Source: Canna indica
Lineage: Eukaryota; Streptophyta; Magnoliopsida; Zingiberales; Cannaceae
Length of the DNA: 64,000 nucleotides
Assembly (NCBI GenBank): GCA_034359265.1
Contig: CP136893.1
Coordinates: forward strand, 27,970,001-28,034,000
Reading direction: 5' to 3'
Shown here: piece after piece, positions 34,379-47,945 of the stretch
Position numbering within the stretch: the first letter of the stretch is position 1
Layout: every line of letters starts with the position of its first letter
The notes under the pieces: model-generated
Databases searched by the model: none
Told to the model about the DNA's origin: nothing
The model's input: the letters and a program-made list of their open reading frames with translations, nothing else
Position numbers and translations under genes: made by a program

Positions 34379-37300
34379 ATGGATGCGCCGCCGCTTTCTG
34401 CGCGGAGGGCTTCCTTCCTACTCCAGCCTTCTTCTCAGTTTCCTAGCCATGGAACACGCCGTCCAACAATGCTCAATTCGCAGATCAAGACCAAGCCTTC
34501 ATCCATCCGCGCCTCTTCGTCCTCGACTTCCGGTAGGAACGCCCCGCCATTTCCCTTCGTTGGATTTCCCTTCCCGTTTGACTATTACTCTGTGTTTGTT
34601 GCTCAATCCTCTCTGTTCTCTTGGTCGGGCTTGTCTCTACTGCAGCGGTTACCTTGCTGGATTATGGCGCTGGAAATGTGCGAAGCCTGCGCAACGCTAT
34701 TCGCTACCTAGGGTTCGATATTAAAGATGTAAGCCTTTTTCTTGTGTGCCTCTCGCTTTCTCGCGCTGTTATTTGTTTTGAGCATCTTGTTGTTTTGTTT
34801 GATCGCAAACTCTATCTTGAAAAGCTTAGACTTTGTTAAGACGCCGAGAAGAACATGTCGGCCATTATGGGAAAAAGAACACATTCTAACTTAAGAATGA
34901 TCAAATGCTTGTTGCATAATTAGTAGGGACTAAAAGGTTTTATGATGCTCTTTTACAGTCTAGGATGTAAGAGGCAAGAAAAACTTGGACTTGTCTTTTC
35001 AATCATAATTAGGAAGACCATACATGGTTTGTTTATTTTTAAATTAGGAAAGACATTTTGCTTCCGCAAAGTGAAGAAGTAGACCATATATATGGTCTAT
35101 GTTCACTACATCAGGCCATTTCATTGCTGATGCTTTCCCAGGAGGAATATATTCATAGAACTGTGAGATAGTAATGCTTAATATTAATTCCTAGAATACT
35201 CTAGATAAGACTGTGGTTTTCTTTAGGGACCTAAGTGTATAATGAGCTTCGAAGCTAAGAAATCAGTCATTATTTCCTCACTCTTTGCATTACAATGGTG
35301 AATCATTGTCAAAGGTGAAAGGTGCACTTTAGGCAGTACAGACCTAAAAACGCCCCGTACACTAAAAAATTCTTGTCTGATCAAAACAAAACGCTAACTT
35401 CTTTAATATTACTATAATATATAATATTAACAAGAAATTATCTATTTCTAATTATGTAAAAAAATTACAATAATTAACTTAATTCATATTTCTAAAGTTT
35501 AACAACACTATAACAACTGTTGTGGAGGAGAGGGAGAGAAGTGCTTTTTGATTCTCTCGTAGAGATAAAAATAGACTGATAGAGTTTTAATTGTTTACAA
35601 CTAATTTTAGTTCCACTATGACTAAGACTCTTAATATTCTGATCCTATAATTGCAACTATCAACCATAATAATCTTTATTGTTTATTGATAAAAATGACT
35701 TACCAGTTAGTCAGTTACCACTTTAAAAAATAAATATAGATAACACTTAAATCAGTCGAGGTTTATGGACGCCAGTTGCCTTAACCTAGGTGAGCTTTTA
35801 AGCCCCCTACACCCCTAGCTTGGTCAAATGCGTGGCTGAGGCACTTTTAATCTCTGGAGCTTTGCTTTAGTTCCTAGGCATGCCTAGATGAGTGCCTTCA
35901 CAGCATCAATCATGTTCCTTAATGGCCTGAGAAATCCCTTTCAGTTATTGACCAAGCATAAAATAGAATAGAGTGATTGCCTAGATGAGGAAAAAATTCT
36001 TAATTGCATGGACCTAGACCATCTGAGCCCATGGTGGTGAGTTTGACCTGTTTCTGCGAGGAATTTGATAAGCAATTCAAGAGCAAGAGCTATTCATGTT
36101 GCAACTACCTAAACCCTGGCTTCTTAACTAGAACATAGATCTCCAGGTACATAACTACTACTAGAGGAGTAAAAGTAATATAAGATTGTTAGCAGCCAAA
36201 TTTATAGTAATATGGTAGGTGTAAAGTTTAAACTTCCTTTTCATGCTACGTTTTCTATTTTCTTTAAAGCCTAATAGAGACTCTGTTATATCCATATTTG
36301 CAATGCATGGTGACCTAATTGTTTATTGATAAAATGCCGAGTTATTCATTCATGTGGGCTCCCGTGTGTTTGATTTCTTTTCCTTGACTTTTTGTTTGCC
36401 AATGCTTTCTCTAATTCCAGAGAATTTCTGCCTCTTTTTCTACTTCAGATGTTTGGAAAGAATAAAAGAATAGTTTATAATTAATTTTTGGCTTTTTGCT
36501 ACGCCGCTAATTTTAACTCTAACTATCATACTTTTAATGCATGTTTGTTTCACTGGATTTGGATGGCAGATTTCAAAAAGAATGGTTATGATTGATGTAG
36601 TTCAGGTTAAAGTGGGATATAGATATCTTGATGAAGGGGTGGGAATGATATGCTGGGAATTGCTGGAAATTGAAGAAAAATATGTTTTCTTAAGAAAAAA
36701 AAAATCGAAATATAACTTTTATTGCAATTTTCAAAGTAAAGGATATCCTATATTGAAATAAACTCAAATTTATTTTTCTCATTATGAAAAGAAACTTTTA
36801 CGAGGCCAACCATCATTGTATGGAGAAAGTAGTATTTGTGTATTTTCCCTGAATTTATATTTCTAATAAGAAATTTTACTTCAAATTTTAGGAAATATTT
36901 TATCAAAAACTTCATATTATTATGTTAAGATTAATTATTTAAATTTAATTTCATAATTTAAATGAAAAGTTAGTAAAATCAAATTTAAGTATTAAATTAT
37001 CAATATCTAATTCTCTTATCAGAAGTCAAAACAAACACAGGATTTGCAAATTTGGCCTTATTTGTTCTTTTTATGCGAGATCTAAACAAAATGGGAAATA
37101 TGATATAGAATAATCGAGCAGGATTTTGATTTTTATCCTGATTAATTCCAACCAAATTCCTATTCGACTGAAATCCAATCGTGTGAAACAAACAAACTAT
37201 AAAAGATCATTGCTTTATTGTGGTGTGGCTCATGTTAAAGTTTAAAGTGAGAAATATCTCAAGAAAATTTTTTGATACTCTTGGACCTAGGTTATTATTC

Positions 37301-40300
37301 CATATATTTCATCCTCTCATGTTCATTATTTTACCTCATGCATATTCTGAAATATGTCATAAAATTATCTGAGTTACAATCTGACAAACTTGTTATCTTA
37401 TAGGTGCAAAAACCAGAAGATATTCTTAATGCTAATCGCCTTGTTTTTCCTGGGGTTGGGGCCTTCGCAGCAGCAATGGAAGTGTTAGAGCAAACCGGGT
37501 AAGTGCAATCCTGTTACTTTTTAGCTATGTGTCTTATTATTTTGATACATATTTCTTTCTCTAACCTATTGTAACTTTTAGTTGTAATTGTTATAACATG
37601 TAATCTGATGACTTAGATGTCTTGCTTAGAAAATAATTTTTTAGTCAAATAACATTGAAACAGTCTTGATGTCTTTTTTGCGATTACTATTTGATCTACC
37701 TGAAATGAAAGATACTGAAGAAATACATTATTTCTACAGGTTATGTAGTTAATCCTTTTCTTATCAGTGTAGTCCATTTTTCTTTCAATTTGAGCAATAA
37801 AATATATTGTTTTCATATACTATCTATCTATATAATTGGGCATTTGTTCACCCACTATATTTTATTCAAGTGGGCCATACGAGATCACCCATTTCCATTC
37901 TGGAAGGTAACTTCCCGAAGCATTTATCACGATTATTTAGCCATATGCGAGATCACATTCATGTTCTTCAATAATTTAGAAAAAAAGTATCTGAATCTGC
38001 CATTAGTTTTCTTGTTAGTAAACTTGCATTTAAAGCTACCAGAATTGATGAATTTATTTTATTTTATTTCTATATAGCTACTCTAAATTGGGTGTTATTG
38101 TTCTTTCACTGCTTTCTTTTCCCTTTTTTAATTCAACGCTGAAATCTTAAGCCTTTACCAACATGACATTTGAATGATACAGTTATATTAGTCCCTAAAT
38201 GAATTTAATAGTCAGATTCATCAATCAATTATAGTGTCGAACTTTTTGGTTGATGTAATCACATATACCTTTTGTGCTCATTATAGGGAATAACCATGTT
38301 CCTACCTGTAGATGCTCTTTATATTTCATGCTCATGGTTTAAAATTTTGCCTATATTGTGGTTACTTCTAGAAAACATTATTTATTGACGTTGCAGGATG
38401 GCTGAAGCACTCTGTAGATACATAGAGAGTGATCGCCCATTTTTGGGTATTTGCCTTGGGCTTCAGTTATTGTTTGAGTCCAGTGAAGAGAATGGTCCAG
38501 GTGGATATTATATTTTTTTCTATGTTTATCATTCGTTTAGTTCTTTGATTTCAAGGAATGGTCATTAAAAAATGAAATGATTAAATTTTAAATGTACTTT
38601 CTTAAACAAATCAAATTAGATAAAAAATTGTCGTTTGATGTGGTGATTTAAGTTTAGTGCTTTTTAAAATGTGTTTCACACAAACTTTTACCTCTATTTT
38701 TGAGCTTCGGAGGCAAACAATCAATGCTTATTCTGAAAGTTGTTTTCACTTCATTGCTTGGATGAAATATTTGGGTAAATTTCAAGCTGGGGATGGGGGT
38801 GTTTATTGGAGATTTTCTAGGCAATAGTATGTTATTGCTCCTGAAAAGGTTGTTTTTAGATGGTCCTGTATTGGGATGAAATCATGAAATGATCCTAATT
38901 TGTAAATGATGCAATCTAATTTGTAAATATCAAATGAATAATAAAAAATCGATTACAAGAAGATTACAAGAAAGGATATATGAGTTGCCAAAGAGTAAAA
39001 AGAAATAAGGATGATCCAAATCTCTAGCAAAAAAGTTGAAATTATTTTTACATCTCCGCTATATAGTTGCAAATGACTCACTTTAAAACATGACAGCTAA
39101 CTCAATTGTCATTTTTTCTACCCTGGATCAAGGTTTAAAATACCGATACCGGTCATCATCTCGGTGGATGACCGGTATTGGTACGTACCGATACCGTACC
39201 GTACCGACACACGGTACGGTCCGGTACGGTCCGGTACGGAAATTGCACACCGGTCCTTTTTTTTTTTAAATTTTGCTGTTAAAAATAACTTGAATAACAC
39301 ATCATTGATCAAGAAATACTTAAAATTAAGATTCAAATGTCAAATACATGAATGCAATGTTTAAAGAGCCGTTGGGTACTGTTTTGATATTGTATTAGGG
39401 TTTTTCATAGATACAAGAGAATCATTACATTGGAGTTTATATAGTCGTGTATATCCCCAAGATATGTATGAGTACGACGGACTAAGATCAACACCGTATG
39501 TTGGGATGTGTAGCGACTGATTTGCCCTAAGCATCTTATGTTGCGCTACGCAGAGTTTTCGGGCGGGGGTCAAGGGGGCAGCGCCCCCTGCCAGGGGTGT
39601 GGGGGTGGAGCCCCCGAAGATTTTTTGGGCCCTTTGGATTGTGTGTGTCGGCCTATATAAATTCTAATGTAATGATTCTCTTATATCTATGAAAAACCCT
39701 AATACAGTATCGAACAATACCCAACGGCTCTTTTTAAGAGCTGTTGGATCATACCGGGCGGTATCGCCCGGTATGACAGCAAATACCGCCCGGTATTTGC
39801 TAAATATCGGAGCATACCGGGCGGTATTTACCAAGATACCGGTATTTTCCAATACTCGGTATGTTGCAACAGTACACAATGTCATACCGGGCGGTATAGC
39901 CCGGTATGACAGCAAATACCGCCCGGTATTTCATAAATACCGGGCATACCGGGTGGTATTTACCGAGACACCCGGTATTTACCCATACCGGGTATCTCGT
40001 ATACCGGTTTTTTCAAAAACCGGTATATACCGAGCTTACCGCCTGGTACGGTACGAGATTTAAAACCATGCCCTGGATAGGAGCAGGACAACATTTTTGA
40101 CTCAGGTGACTTAGACAATACCCAGGATGCAATAATGACTTTGCTTGAAAATAGGTTGAAGAGTACCAGATGGGAATAGGAATGTGTGACCAAACCTGTT
40201 GATACAAATACAAATTAAGACACTCATTCAACTATTAATGCAACAATTAATGACCTTCTCTCTTCCCTTTAAACTCCAAATCAGATTGAAGCATCCCAAC

Positions 40301-43300
40301 TATGATAATTCTCAAATCCCAAGCTTGCTTCTCATCCACAAGGTTTTCTTATTTGAATTCTTTATTGCATGACTTTGAATGATAGATATACTTACCTACT
40401 ATTGTGACCACAAAGCTCTGCATGCAAGAAAGGGACCTGTGATTGTCTTCAGATCATGATTTAAAATCTCGTACCAGTACCAATCTCGGTGTCGTATCAT
40501 ATTGACACGGTACGGGACTAGTACACGTTGGCTTGTCTCAAGATTTTTTTTTATTTAAAAAATGTAAGCTCCAAAACATAATTTTAAGCTTCAAACACGC
40601 ATAGTGTGCTTAAATGAGATGTTTGGGGGTTTTATATAGCTTCTAAAGCCTTAAACGGACCCCAACAGCTAAATTAGCCGTTTGGGACCGGTTGAAATCA
40701 TGCCCTATAAAGATAGCTGTTGCGCATGTACCGCATGGTACATCAGGTACACCCTAGTACCGAGTTGTAGTGGGGTGTACTGGTACTGGTTTTTGGGAAA
40801 CCGATAAATACAGACCGTACTAGGCGGTACAGTACGGTATTTGAAACTATGTTTCAGATGATTCTTATTAAATTACCACTTCAAATATACTGTAGATCAC
40901 AAGATGTGAAGTTGAGTACTGATTTTGAAACACTTTCATTTTACTTTAATATTTCTAGTATTTTATTGTTAAATAGTACACAAAAAGTCAGATTATCCAT
41001 TACTATTCATTCTATTTGAATATGTTTCTGAATATAATATTTGCCTTACAGTGAAAGGTCTTGGTGTGATACCTGGTGTTGTGGGGCGTTTTGATTCATC
41101 AAATGGTCTGGTAGTACCTCATATTGGTTGGAATGCTCTGGAAATCACCAAAGACTCAGGAATTTTGGAAGAGATTGGAGGGCGCCATGTCTATTTTGTA
41201 CATTCCTATCGCGTAATGCCTGTATGCAGTCTCATCCTATAACCACACCTGTGTATTCTCTGTTTATCTTTTCTTTAATGAAGTTTCTGACCAAGATTAT
41301 CTTTGAAAATTTTGCTTAGTCAGATGCTAATAAGGACTGGATTTCATCAACATGTAATTATGGTGAAAGTTTTGTTTCGTCAATAACAAGGGGTAATGTG
41401 CATGCTGTCCAGTTTCACCCAGAAAAGAGTGGAGGTATCTCTTTCAGAAGTAATATCTGTTCTTATACATGTGATTATTTACTTGGGGATTCTTCTTTCC
41501 TTTATGGAAGATGCTCAAACTAAACACATCAGACATATCTTTTGGTGACAGTTCTACTTAGATCATGATAACAAAACTTTCCCTGTGGATTTTGTCACTT
41601 GAAAAACAGGTTTATGAGAAAACTAAAATGTGGTATTGGGTGGGAGCTTTAGAGAAGTTGGATAGGTTGCAAGACGGCTATATCTTAACTATTTTTAGGA
41701 ATAGAAATTTCATGAATAGGATCAGATGGTGTGGATTGCTACTTTTGTTAGTTTAACATCATTCAACCTATATTTCATAGAAATTGTAGACTAAAATCCT
41801 ATGGAGAGAAGGGTCACAGTTATCATGAGTTTTAAATAGATGTAGATAGAGCATGCTATATTGGGTATTGGGGAGAGTTCTTGTAATGTTCAAGAGAGTA
41901 AATGCTTAGGTCCTGTTATTGTTAAAATTTGTGGTTAGAGAGGATAAAGTATTAATAATATGATTTATCCGGTATACTTTTGGTTATATGCTTTTGCTAT
42001 TGTTGATCTGGCGCCGCTTTTTCCATTGAAATCATTGTGTTTTATCATCCTGTTGATAATTGGTTTGTTTTCTTCCTTCGTTTTATATCTTTTCATGGAT
42101 CTTACACTGCCTTTCTATAACCAACAATTTTTTTCACTGACATTCTACAGCAGTTATAGTTTGTCTCCAATAATATATTAAAAAAATCTAATTATAGCAT
42201 GACTTTTTAGATGTTGGCCTTTCCATATTAAAGAAGTTTCTTGATCCTAATTCATCTTCAAATTTAAAGGTATACTTCCATGTACAAGTATGATTATGTT
42301 CTCTGTAGGTTTTTATCCATCTACCGTGACTAATTTGGTGCTTTTGCCTTACAGAAGTCAGCTAATAGGAAAGCATCCAAACTTGCAAAACGTGTGAGTT
42401 TTTGTTTGATCTATGGAAGTGTCTTCTGTTTTATGAATCTTTGCCTATTTATGCATGACAGTGTCCTATGATAATGGATTCCATTTTTACTTCATACTGC
42501 TAATTTCAGGTGATTGCATGCCTTGATGTGAGAGCAAATGATAAAGGGGATCTTGTAGTAACTAAAGGGGACCAATATGATGTAAGAGAGCACTCAGATG
42601 AGCATAAGGTATGAGAAGTTTCCTAAAAACAAACATGAATCAGCACTTTGCATTGCATTAGAACCTGTCAAAATTTCAATTACCTACTTCCATCCCTTAA
42701 TCTCTCAGCTGTGTTCTCTCTTTTAACAAACTCCTTTTAGTCTAGATATATGCATGGTGCTGAGAAAGTTGTCCCATTTAGTTATCCAGTTTTAACTTCA
42801 CATCAATCTTGTCGAGACACTACACTTAAAAATCGCACTAAGGTGCTAGGAGCTAAAAAAGCACTCGCCTGATCAACGCAAGGCACTAAATATAATATAT
42901 AGACTTTCTTAGCTATGCAACACGTGTGGTTTCTAGGCAGTAGGTTCTGTATTGACTTTTAACTTGATGAGTAATAGAAGGCCTCTAATTTTCAAGTGGG
43001 AGTAAAGGACCAAGATCCTGAATGTAAGTAGGTATTTAAAGCTACGAACTTAGCTAATACAAGAAGCTGAAGGCAAGGTAAAAGAGAAGATTCTTGAACT
43101 ACTAGGAACAAATAGCATTCTTGAACTGTTTGTAGTTTCTCTGAATCTCACTCTTAAACTCAAGTAGTCATTCTCTTTTTGTCATACCAACAGGTTAGAA
43201 ACCTTGGCAAGCCAGTGGAGCTAGCAGGTCAGTATTACAAGGATGGTGCTGATGAGGTATGTAATTAAACTATAATCAAAATAACAATATTTCCTTGATT

Positions 43301-46300
43301 CTTTAAAATTTGTCGTGTTAAACTTGAAGCAATTACATAATACTCCAGGTTAGCTTTTTGAACATAACTGGTTTCCGCGACTTTCCCTTGGGGGATTTAC
43401 CAATGTTGCAGGTATGTGGTAGATGTTATAGTTCATAGCTTAATATCAACACAGGTCCAAACTTGGCTTTCACTGAACAGCTTGTGACCATGCAAATAAT
43501 ATGTGCAGGTACTACGCAGCGCATCAGAAAATGTTTTTGTGCCACTAACAGTTGGCGGTGGCATACGAGACTTCACAGATGGGCAAGGAAGGTTGGTCTT
43601 TTCCTTCCATGTCAAAGAATTGTAGCCAAAATATCCATTCTTCTGTAGTTTACTGTGGCACTGGGTCATTTTGTACTATCTCATATTTGGCTGATAGCTT
43701 TTCTAGATTCTGTATCGTGTCATGATGATTTGTTAGATTATATGTTCTGGATTTTTTATATGGTGGAAATTGGAAAATATGTTTTTAGTATTTCGCTGAA
43801 CTTAGATTAGCGAAGAAGTATTGTTTATTTGTGATGGTGTAGTGCCAATAAGGCCAAAACTGGTTTTCCTTTTCTGCTTGATTTCAAGTACTAGTTTAAC
43901 TCTCAGGGTTGATTTCTACTACTGCAGATACTATTCAAGCTTGGAGGTGGCATCAGAATACTTCAGATCTGGTGCAGATAAGATTTCAATTGGAAGTGAT
44001 GCAGTTTTTGCTGCAGAAGAATATTTAAGAACTGAGGTATGTAATTGTGTTCAGTGATGCAGTGCTTTCAATGCTAGAGTTTGCTAATATTTTCCGTTTA
44101 TGTGTTTAGATAAAGACTGGGAAGAGCAGCTTGGAGCAGATTTCTCGAGTTTATGGTAACCAGGTAACTGAATCTTGCATAGTAGTTTGCATGTTCACTT
44201 CTTACATTTTTTGCACCTTCATTTTGGTTCAACTCTATCAATTCTAGATTTCTTCTATTTTTACTCGAATTTTAAAATGGTAAATTTATGCTTATGTTAA
44301 GAATATAAATGAATAGATCGGGTCTTTCTTGACGGCCTAAGTTTTTAGGAAAATTGGTTATCCAATCTAATTTAACATGACATTAGAGCAAAAAGACTTG
44401 AGTTTGAATCCTGGTAGTATTATATACCTGTAATTAAGTTTAGTCAGTGCACGTGTTGGCTTGGGCTAGCCTACTCCAATTTGCCCACCCACATGGGCCA
44501 TAGAAAATTAAGAATATAAATGAATATATTGGTTTTCTTCCTTGCATCTTAAACTTTTGGAAAAATTGGTCATCCAATCAAATTTAACAAGAACAAGTGT
44601 GCACTGACATAGACACCAACAACAACAACTACTACTACTACTAAGTCTCAATCCCATACTAGATGCGGTCGGCTATAAAAACTAAGCCTCAATCCCATAC
44701 TAGATGCGGTCGGCTATATGGATTCTCTGTCTCCAAATCCCCTTTGTCCAATGCTAGATCCTAGATCCGCCTCAATATCTAGTAGATCTTTAGACTATTT
44801 CTCTCCACGTAATCTTTAGGCCTATCTACCTCTATCCTTCTTCCTACCTTCTACTACTAAACTATCACATTTTTGAACTAGGGCACCTAGGGGTCTCCAT
44901 AGTACATGTCCAAACCATTGTAAACAACCTTCTCTTAATTTGTCTCTAATATATATGTTAGATGCACCTTCTGTCAGATGTATTCATTTATAATCTTGTC
45001 CAATCTTTGTATGGCCACTCATCCATCTTAACATCCACATTTCTGCCACATATATGTAAGCACTTATCACAAATTGTGCTTATATTCATAATTGTTCCAA
45101 TTATCCTTCTGTGCATGGGCAGATCAAGCCTATCCATCACAATCCTTATGGCCTAGTACTTTTTTGGTATTTTAATTTCATGGTCACAGACTCACAATAT
45201 GCACTAAAGTTCAACATCTTCTAGTGAAGAATTATGACAATAAGAGTGACTGTCATAACTTTGTCAGGCAGTAGTAGTGAGCATTGATCCTCGTAGAGTC
45301 TACGTGAGGAGTCCCGATGATGTTGAATTTAAGACCGTTAAGGTTACCTCCCCAGGTATTGTTTTGCTAGTATGAAGCTCATTTTTTTTGTCTCATTTCA
45401 TTTCGTTCCTCGTCATCTTTCTTCCTAATATCTATCTATAAATTCTTCTATTCTAATATCAGGCCCTTCAGGTGAAGAATATGCATGGTATCAGTGCACG
45501 GTAAGTCATGTTATTCCTATAATTTTAGCTGGATGTATATATTGTGATTCATATCTTCAAAATAGTCTGATTTCCTGACAATCAACAATCATAGCTGTTG
45601 TTGCCAACTACAGTTGTAGACTTTTCAAACACTCAAACTGTTAATTAATTTACTATCAAATTCTCATTTGTCAATAGAACAAGTGTTCTGCCTCTTCCCA
45701 TCTCTTCCATTTTTTATTAACCTAGAGGAAATATGAGACTGGTTGTGTGATCTATTTCTTTTTTTTGAGTAGATCAATGGCGGACGTGATGGTCGACCTA
45801 TTGGCGCTTATGAGCTTGCAAAAGCTGTTGAAGAACTTGGAGCTGGAGAAATTCTCCTAAACTGCATCGACTGTGATGGTAATTAATCTTAGTTTAAATT
45901 AATATCTTTCTTCTATTCTATAATGCTGATAGTAAACAAAATTCTTATGCTTCTTTTGGTTTCTTTGATCAATCATATAATGCAAGATAAATTACCTTCA
46001 GTTCAAATGTGGAATTATAGAATTATTTTCTTTAAGCGTGTATCATCTGTTGAGGACAGTTTTTATATGTTTCTGTAGGAAGATATGGATTAAGGCTGCT
46101 GCTTTTTGCAGGTCAGGGTCAAGGATTCGACATAGACTTGATCCAGCTGATAACAGATGCTGTCACTATTCCTGTAATTGCAAGTAGTGGCGCTGGTGCT
46201 GTTCAGCACTTCTCTGAAGTCTTCCACAAAACTGGCGCATCAGCTGCTCTTGCTGCTGGAATTTTCCATCGGAAGGAGGTCATTTCACTAATCTATTAAT

Positions 46301-47945
46301 TTATCTATGGTTTGGTGGTATAATTTTGTTGTGTTTTCTATAAACATAATTGAGCAAAATCCCCAAAAGCACGATAGCATTGAAAAAAATTCTCAAAAGA
46401 AGAATCTAGTTATCAAAATTGTTAAATTGCCCTTAAAGACTTATCAAGCGAAGTCTTAAAGAGCTCAAATTTTTATTTAAATTAAAAATATTTATTATAT
46501 TTATTATATTTGTTTTAGACATTGCTTCACTTTAAAGTAAGTCAAATGTAATTTCTACATGAATTTAGCTCTTTAAAGGTTTTTGGTGAAAAGTCCTTAA
46601 CAATTTAAAGCCTTTAAATTGAAATTTTTAAACTACTTTTATATATCTCAAATATCTTTTAAGGTCAGAGCCAATTTTTTTGACAATATTCATTTTGAAA
46701 AATAAAAAATAATCTATCATGAAATAAATGTATAAAGGAAAAATAAAAATAATTAATAGCTATTTGGGGGACGTATTTAATATTTTATGAAGAAAAATTA
46801 GTTCATTTTCACCGCATATATATTTTTTAAACACTAACTGGATACTGTATAGAATGGATTTAAAAGTTTTGAACACCTAATTTCAAGTTCCACCATTGAA
46901 TTTAATGTATGCGAAATGACACAGTAATTTTGGAATTAATATTCAGGATAGGACTTTGCCTCAAGTTTTTAAAGGCAATCTAGGAATTTTGATAAATGGG
47001 TATGATGTTTTGATTTTGGAAATCTGCTCAACAAAATTAAATGAGCAAGAAATTTAGGCACTATGATTTATATATGTATGAGTATCTATATTATTGTTTT
47101 AAATCATACCACTCAAAACGGTCGCTATAAACAGGTTTTTCAAGAAACAAGTATCAGTATCGAGGCGGTATATATAAAATACTGCTCGTACTGAGTATAC
47201 CAGGCGATACAGCCTTTGTACAGGATGTACTGGACTGGTACAGTGCTTGTACTGCCCAATACATTCTAGCCATGTTTTTTTTACCATTGTTGGTGTCAGT
47301 TTTTGGGGTGTTTGAGGCCTATAGAAAATTAGAAATACCTCATCCTTTGAAGGTATCTATTTTCTCTAATTTTCATCCAAATCTCTCTCAATCTATGCTT
47401 TATTAGTTTATTTTCTATTCTTTTTTAATCATTTTAATGGCATTGTGTGAGGTGTAATTTTTTTTTTTTAAAAAAGGTGGGTTATAGTCTACTGTCTATC
47501 TGACTATACCAAGTGTCACTACGATGTAATATCAATATTGATCAATTTTCGAGATTGATACAGATACGAGATTTTAAATCTTGATCTATATAAACTACAA
47601 AGATCTGCATGCCCATGAAGATTACTTTAAAATCTAAAACATCAAAAGGAAAACATTGCATTTTGTTCTCATTCTCTTTTTCAATATCTAATGTTCACCG
47701 TACTGATCATTATCTGTTGTAGCAACCGTACAAATCAACCAATTGATTCTTTTAAAGCTGAAGAAAATTTGCATCTTTGTCCAAATTCTGATTATCTTTA
47801 TATAGCAAATTTTGATGAATAAAATAGTACTTTTTGTAAAGAACTAGTGTAGGATTAAAATTGCTTTCCACCAAATGTGATGCAGGTGCCAATTTCCTCA
47901 GTTAAAGAGCATCTTCTGCACGAAGGCATCGAAGTCAGAATGTAG
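34379..47945 (+). CDS. HISN4: Imidazole glycerol phosphate synthase HisHF (HISN4), plastid type, 582 aa
   Basis: It converts PRFAR and glutamine into imidazole glycerol phosphate and AICAR, the fifth step of histidine synthesis, which in plants is in the plastid. Exons: 34379-34532, 34646-34728, 37404-37498, 38397-38500, 41052-41221, 41320-41434, 42211-42269, 42355-42393, 42510-42608, 43194-43256, 43349-43411, 43509-43591, 43928-44036, 44110-44163, 45268-45355, 45463-45500, 45773-45878, 46112-46278, 47886-47945. All nineteen join in frame with GT/AG ends, 1749 nt including the stop. Residues 1 to about 50 are Ser/Arg-rich, transit-peptide-like. The glutaminase half has Cys130 in [10 protein letters not shown] and His235/Glu237 in QFHPEKSG. 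The HisF barrel starts about residue 274 with Asp279 (ACLDV) and Asp437 ([10 protein letters not shown]), the expected catalytic pair. No ATG precedes 34379 in frame; the frame opens upstream with TTG only. It is close to the usual plant length. Introns hold several transposons; the FtsH gene lies tail to tail 1.3 kb downstream. Confidence 0.95.
36539..37200. mobile_element. Possible MITE in HISN4 intron 2
   Basis: The ends look inverted: GTTTGTTTCACTGGATTTGG (from 36542) and, on the other strand, GTTTGTTTCACACGATTGG (ending near 37197). I could not define the target duplication. Confidence 0.4.
39129..40070. mobile_element. hAT-like MITE with GTACCG repeats (942 bp), HISN4 intron 4
   Basis: The ends are CAAGGTTTAAAAT and, inverted, CATGGTTTTAAAT. 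The flanks CCCTGGAT (39121-39128 and 40071-40078) are identical, an 8-bp duplication as for hAT elements. The interior is dense in TACCGGGCGGTAT and GGTACGGTACG palindromes, and 39366-39440 is inverted at 39660-39740. Confidence 0.85.
40455..40851. mobile_element. hAT-like MITE, same family (397 bp), HISN4 intron 4
   Basis: It begins CATGATTTAAAATCTCGTACC and ends GGTATTTGAAACTATG. The flanks CTTCAGAT (40447-40454) and TTTCAGAT (40852-40859) match at 7 of 8. The interior again has GGTAC/GTACC repeats. Confidence 0.75.
44285..44600. repeat. Local direct repeat, HISN4 intron 14
   Basis: About 100 bases beginning AAGAATATAAATGAATA occur at about 44298 and again at about 44511, both continuing to GTTATCCAATC or GTCATCCAATC and AATTTAACA. 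The origin is unknown. Confidence 0.6.
44610..45230 (-). mobile_element. RTE-type LINE 3' fragment, HISN4 intron 14
   Basis: On the minus strand it encodes broken pieces of the C-terminal end of an RTE-type [17 protein letters not shown] near 45048 and [20 protein letters not shown] near 44930, then a decayed tail ending at a (TTG)/(GTA)-rich run at 44610-44640. It is 5' truncated and full of stops. Confidence 0.8.
47092..47583. mobile_element. hAT-like MITE, same family (492 bp), HISN4 last intron
   Basis: It begins TATTGTTTTAAATCATACC and ends GATACGAGATTTTAAATCTTG. The flanks ATCTATAT (47084-47091 and 47584-47591) are identical. It has weaker GTAC-rich repeats than the two in intron 4. 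Confidence 0.75.

Noticed and set aside
34383..34839. Alternative frames over HISN4 exon 1-2, and the TTG at 34346
   Set aside because: Only the ATG at 34379 splices into the glutaminase start ([11 protein letters not shown]). The others run through introns.
39164..40231. Frames of Tyr/Arg/Pro-rich repeats in the intron
   Set aside because: They come from the GTACCG repeats of a MITE, open on both strands by composition.
44610..44720. A SINE of the Au type, suggested by the GGTCGGCTAT phrase
   Set aside because: The same phrase occurs at RTE LINE ends, and the adjoining sequence encodes RTE protein pieces, so an RTE fragment explains it better.
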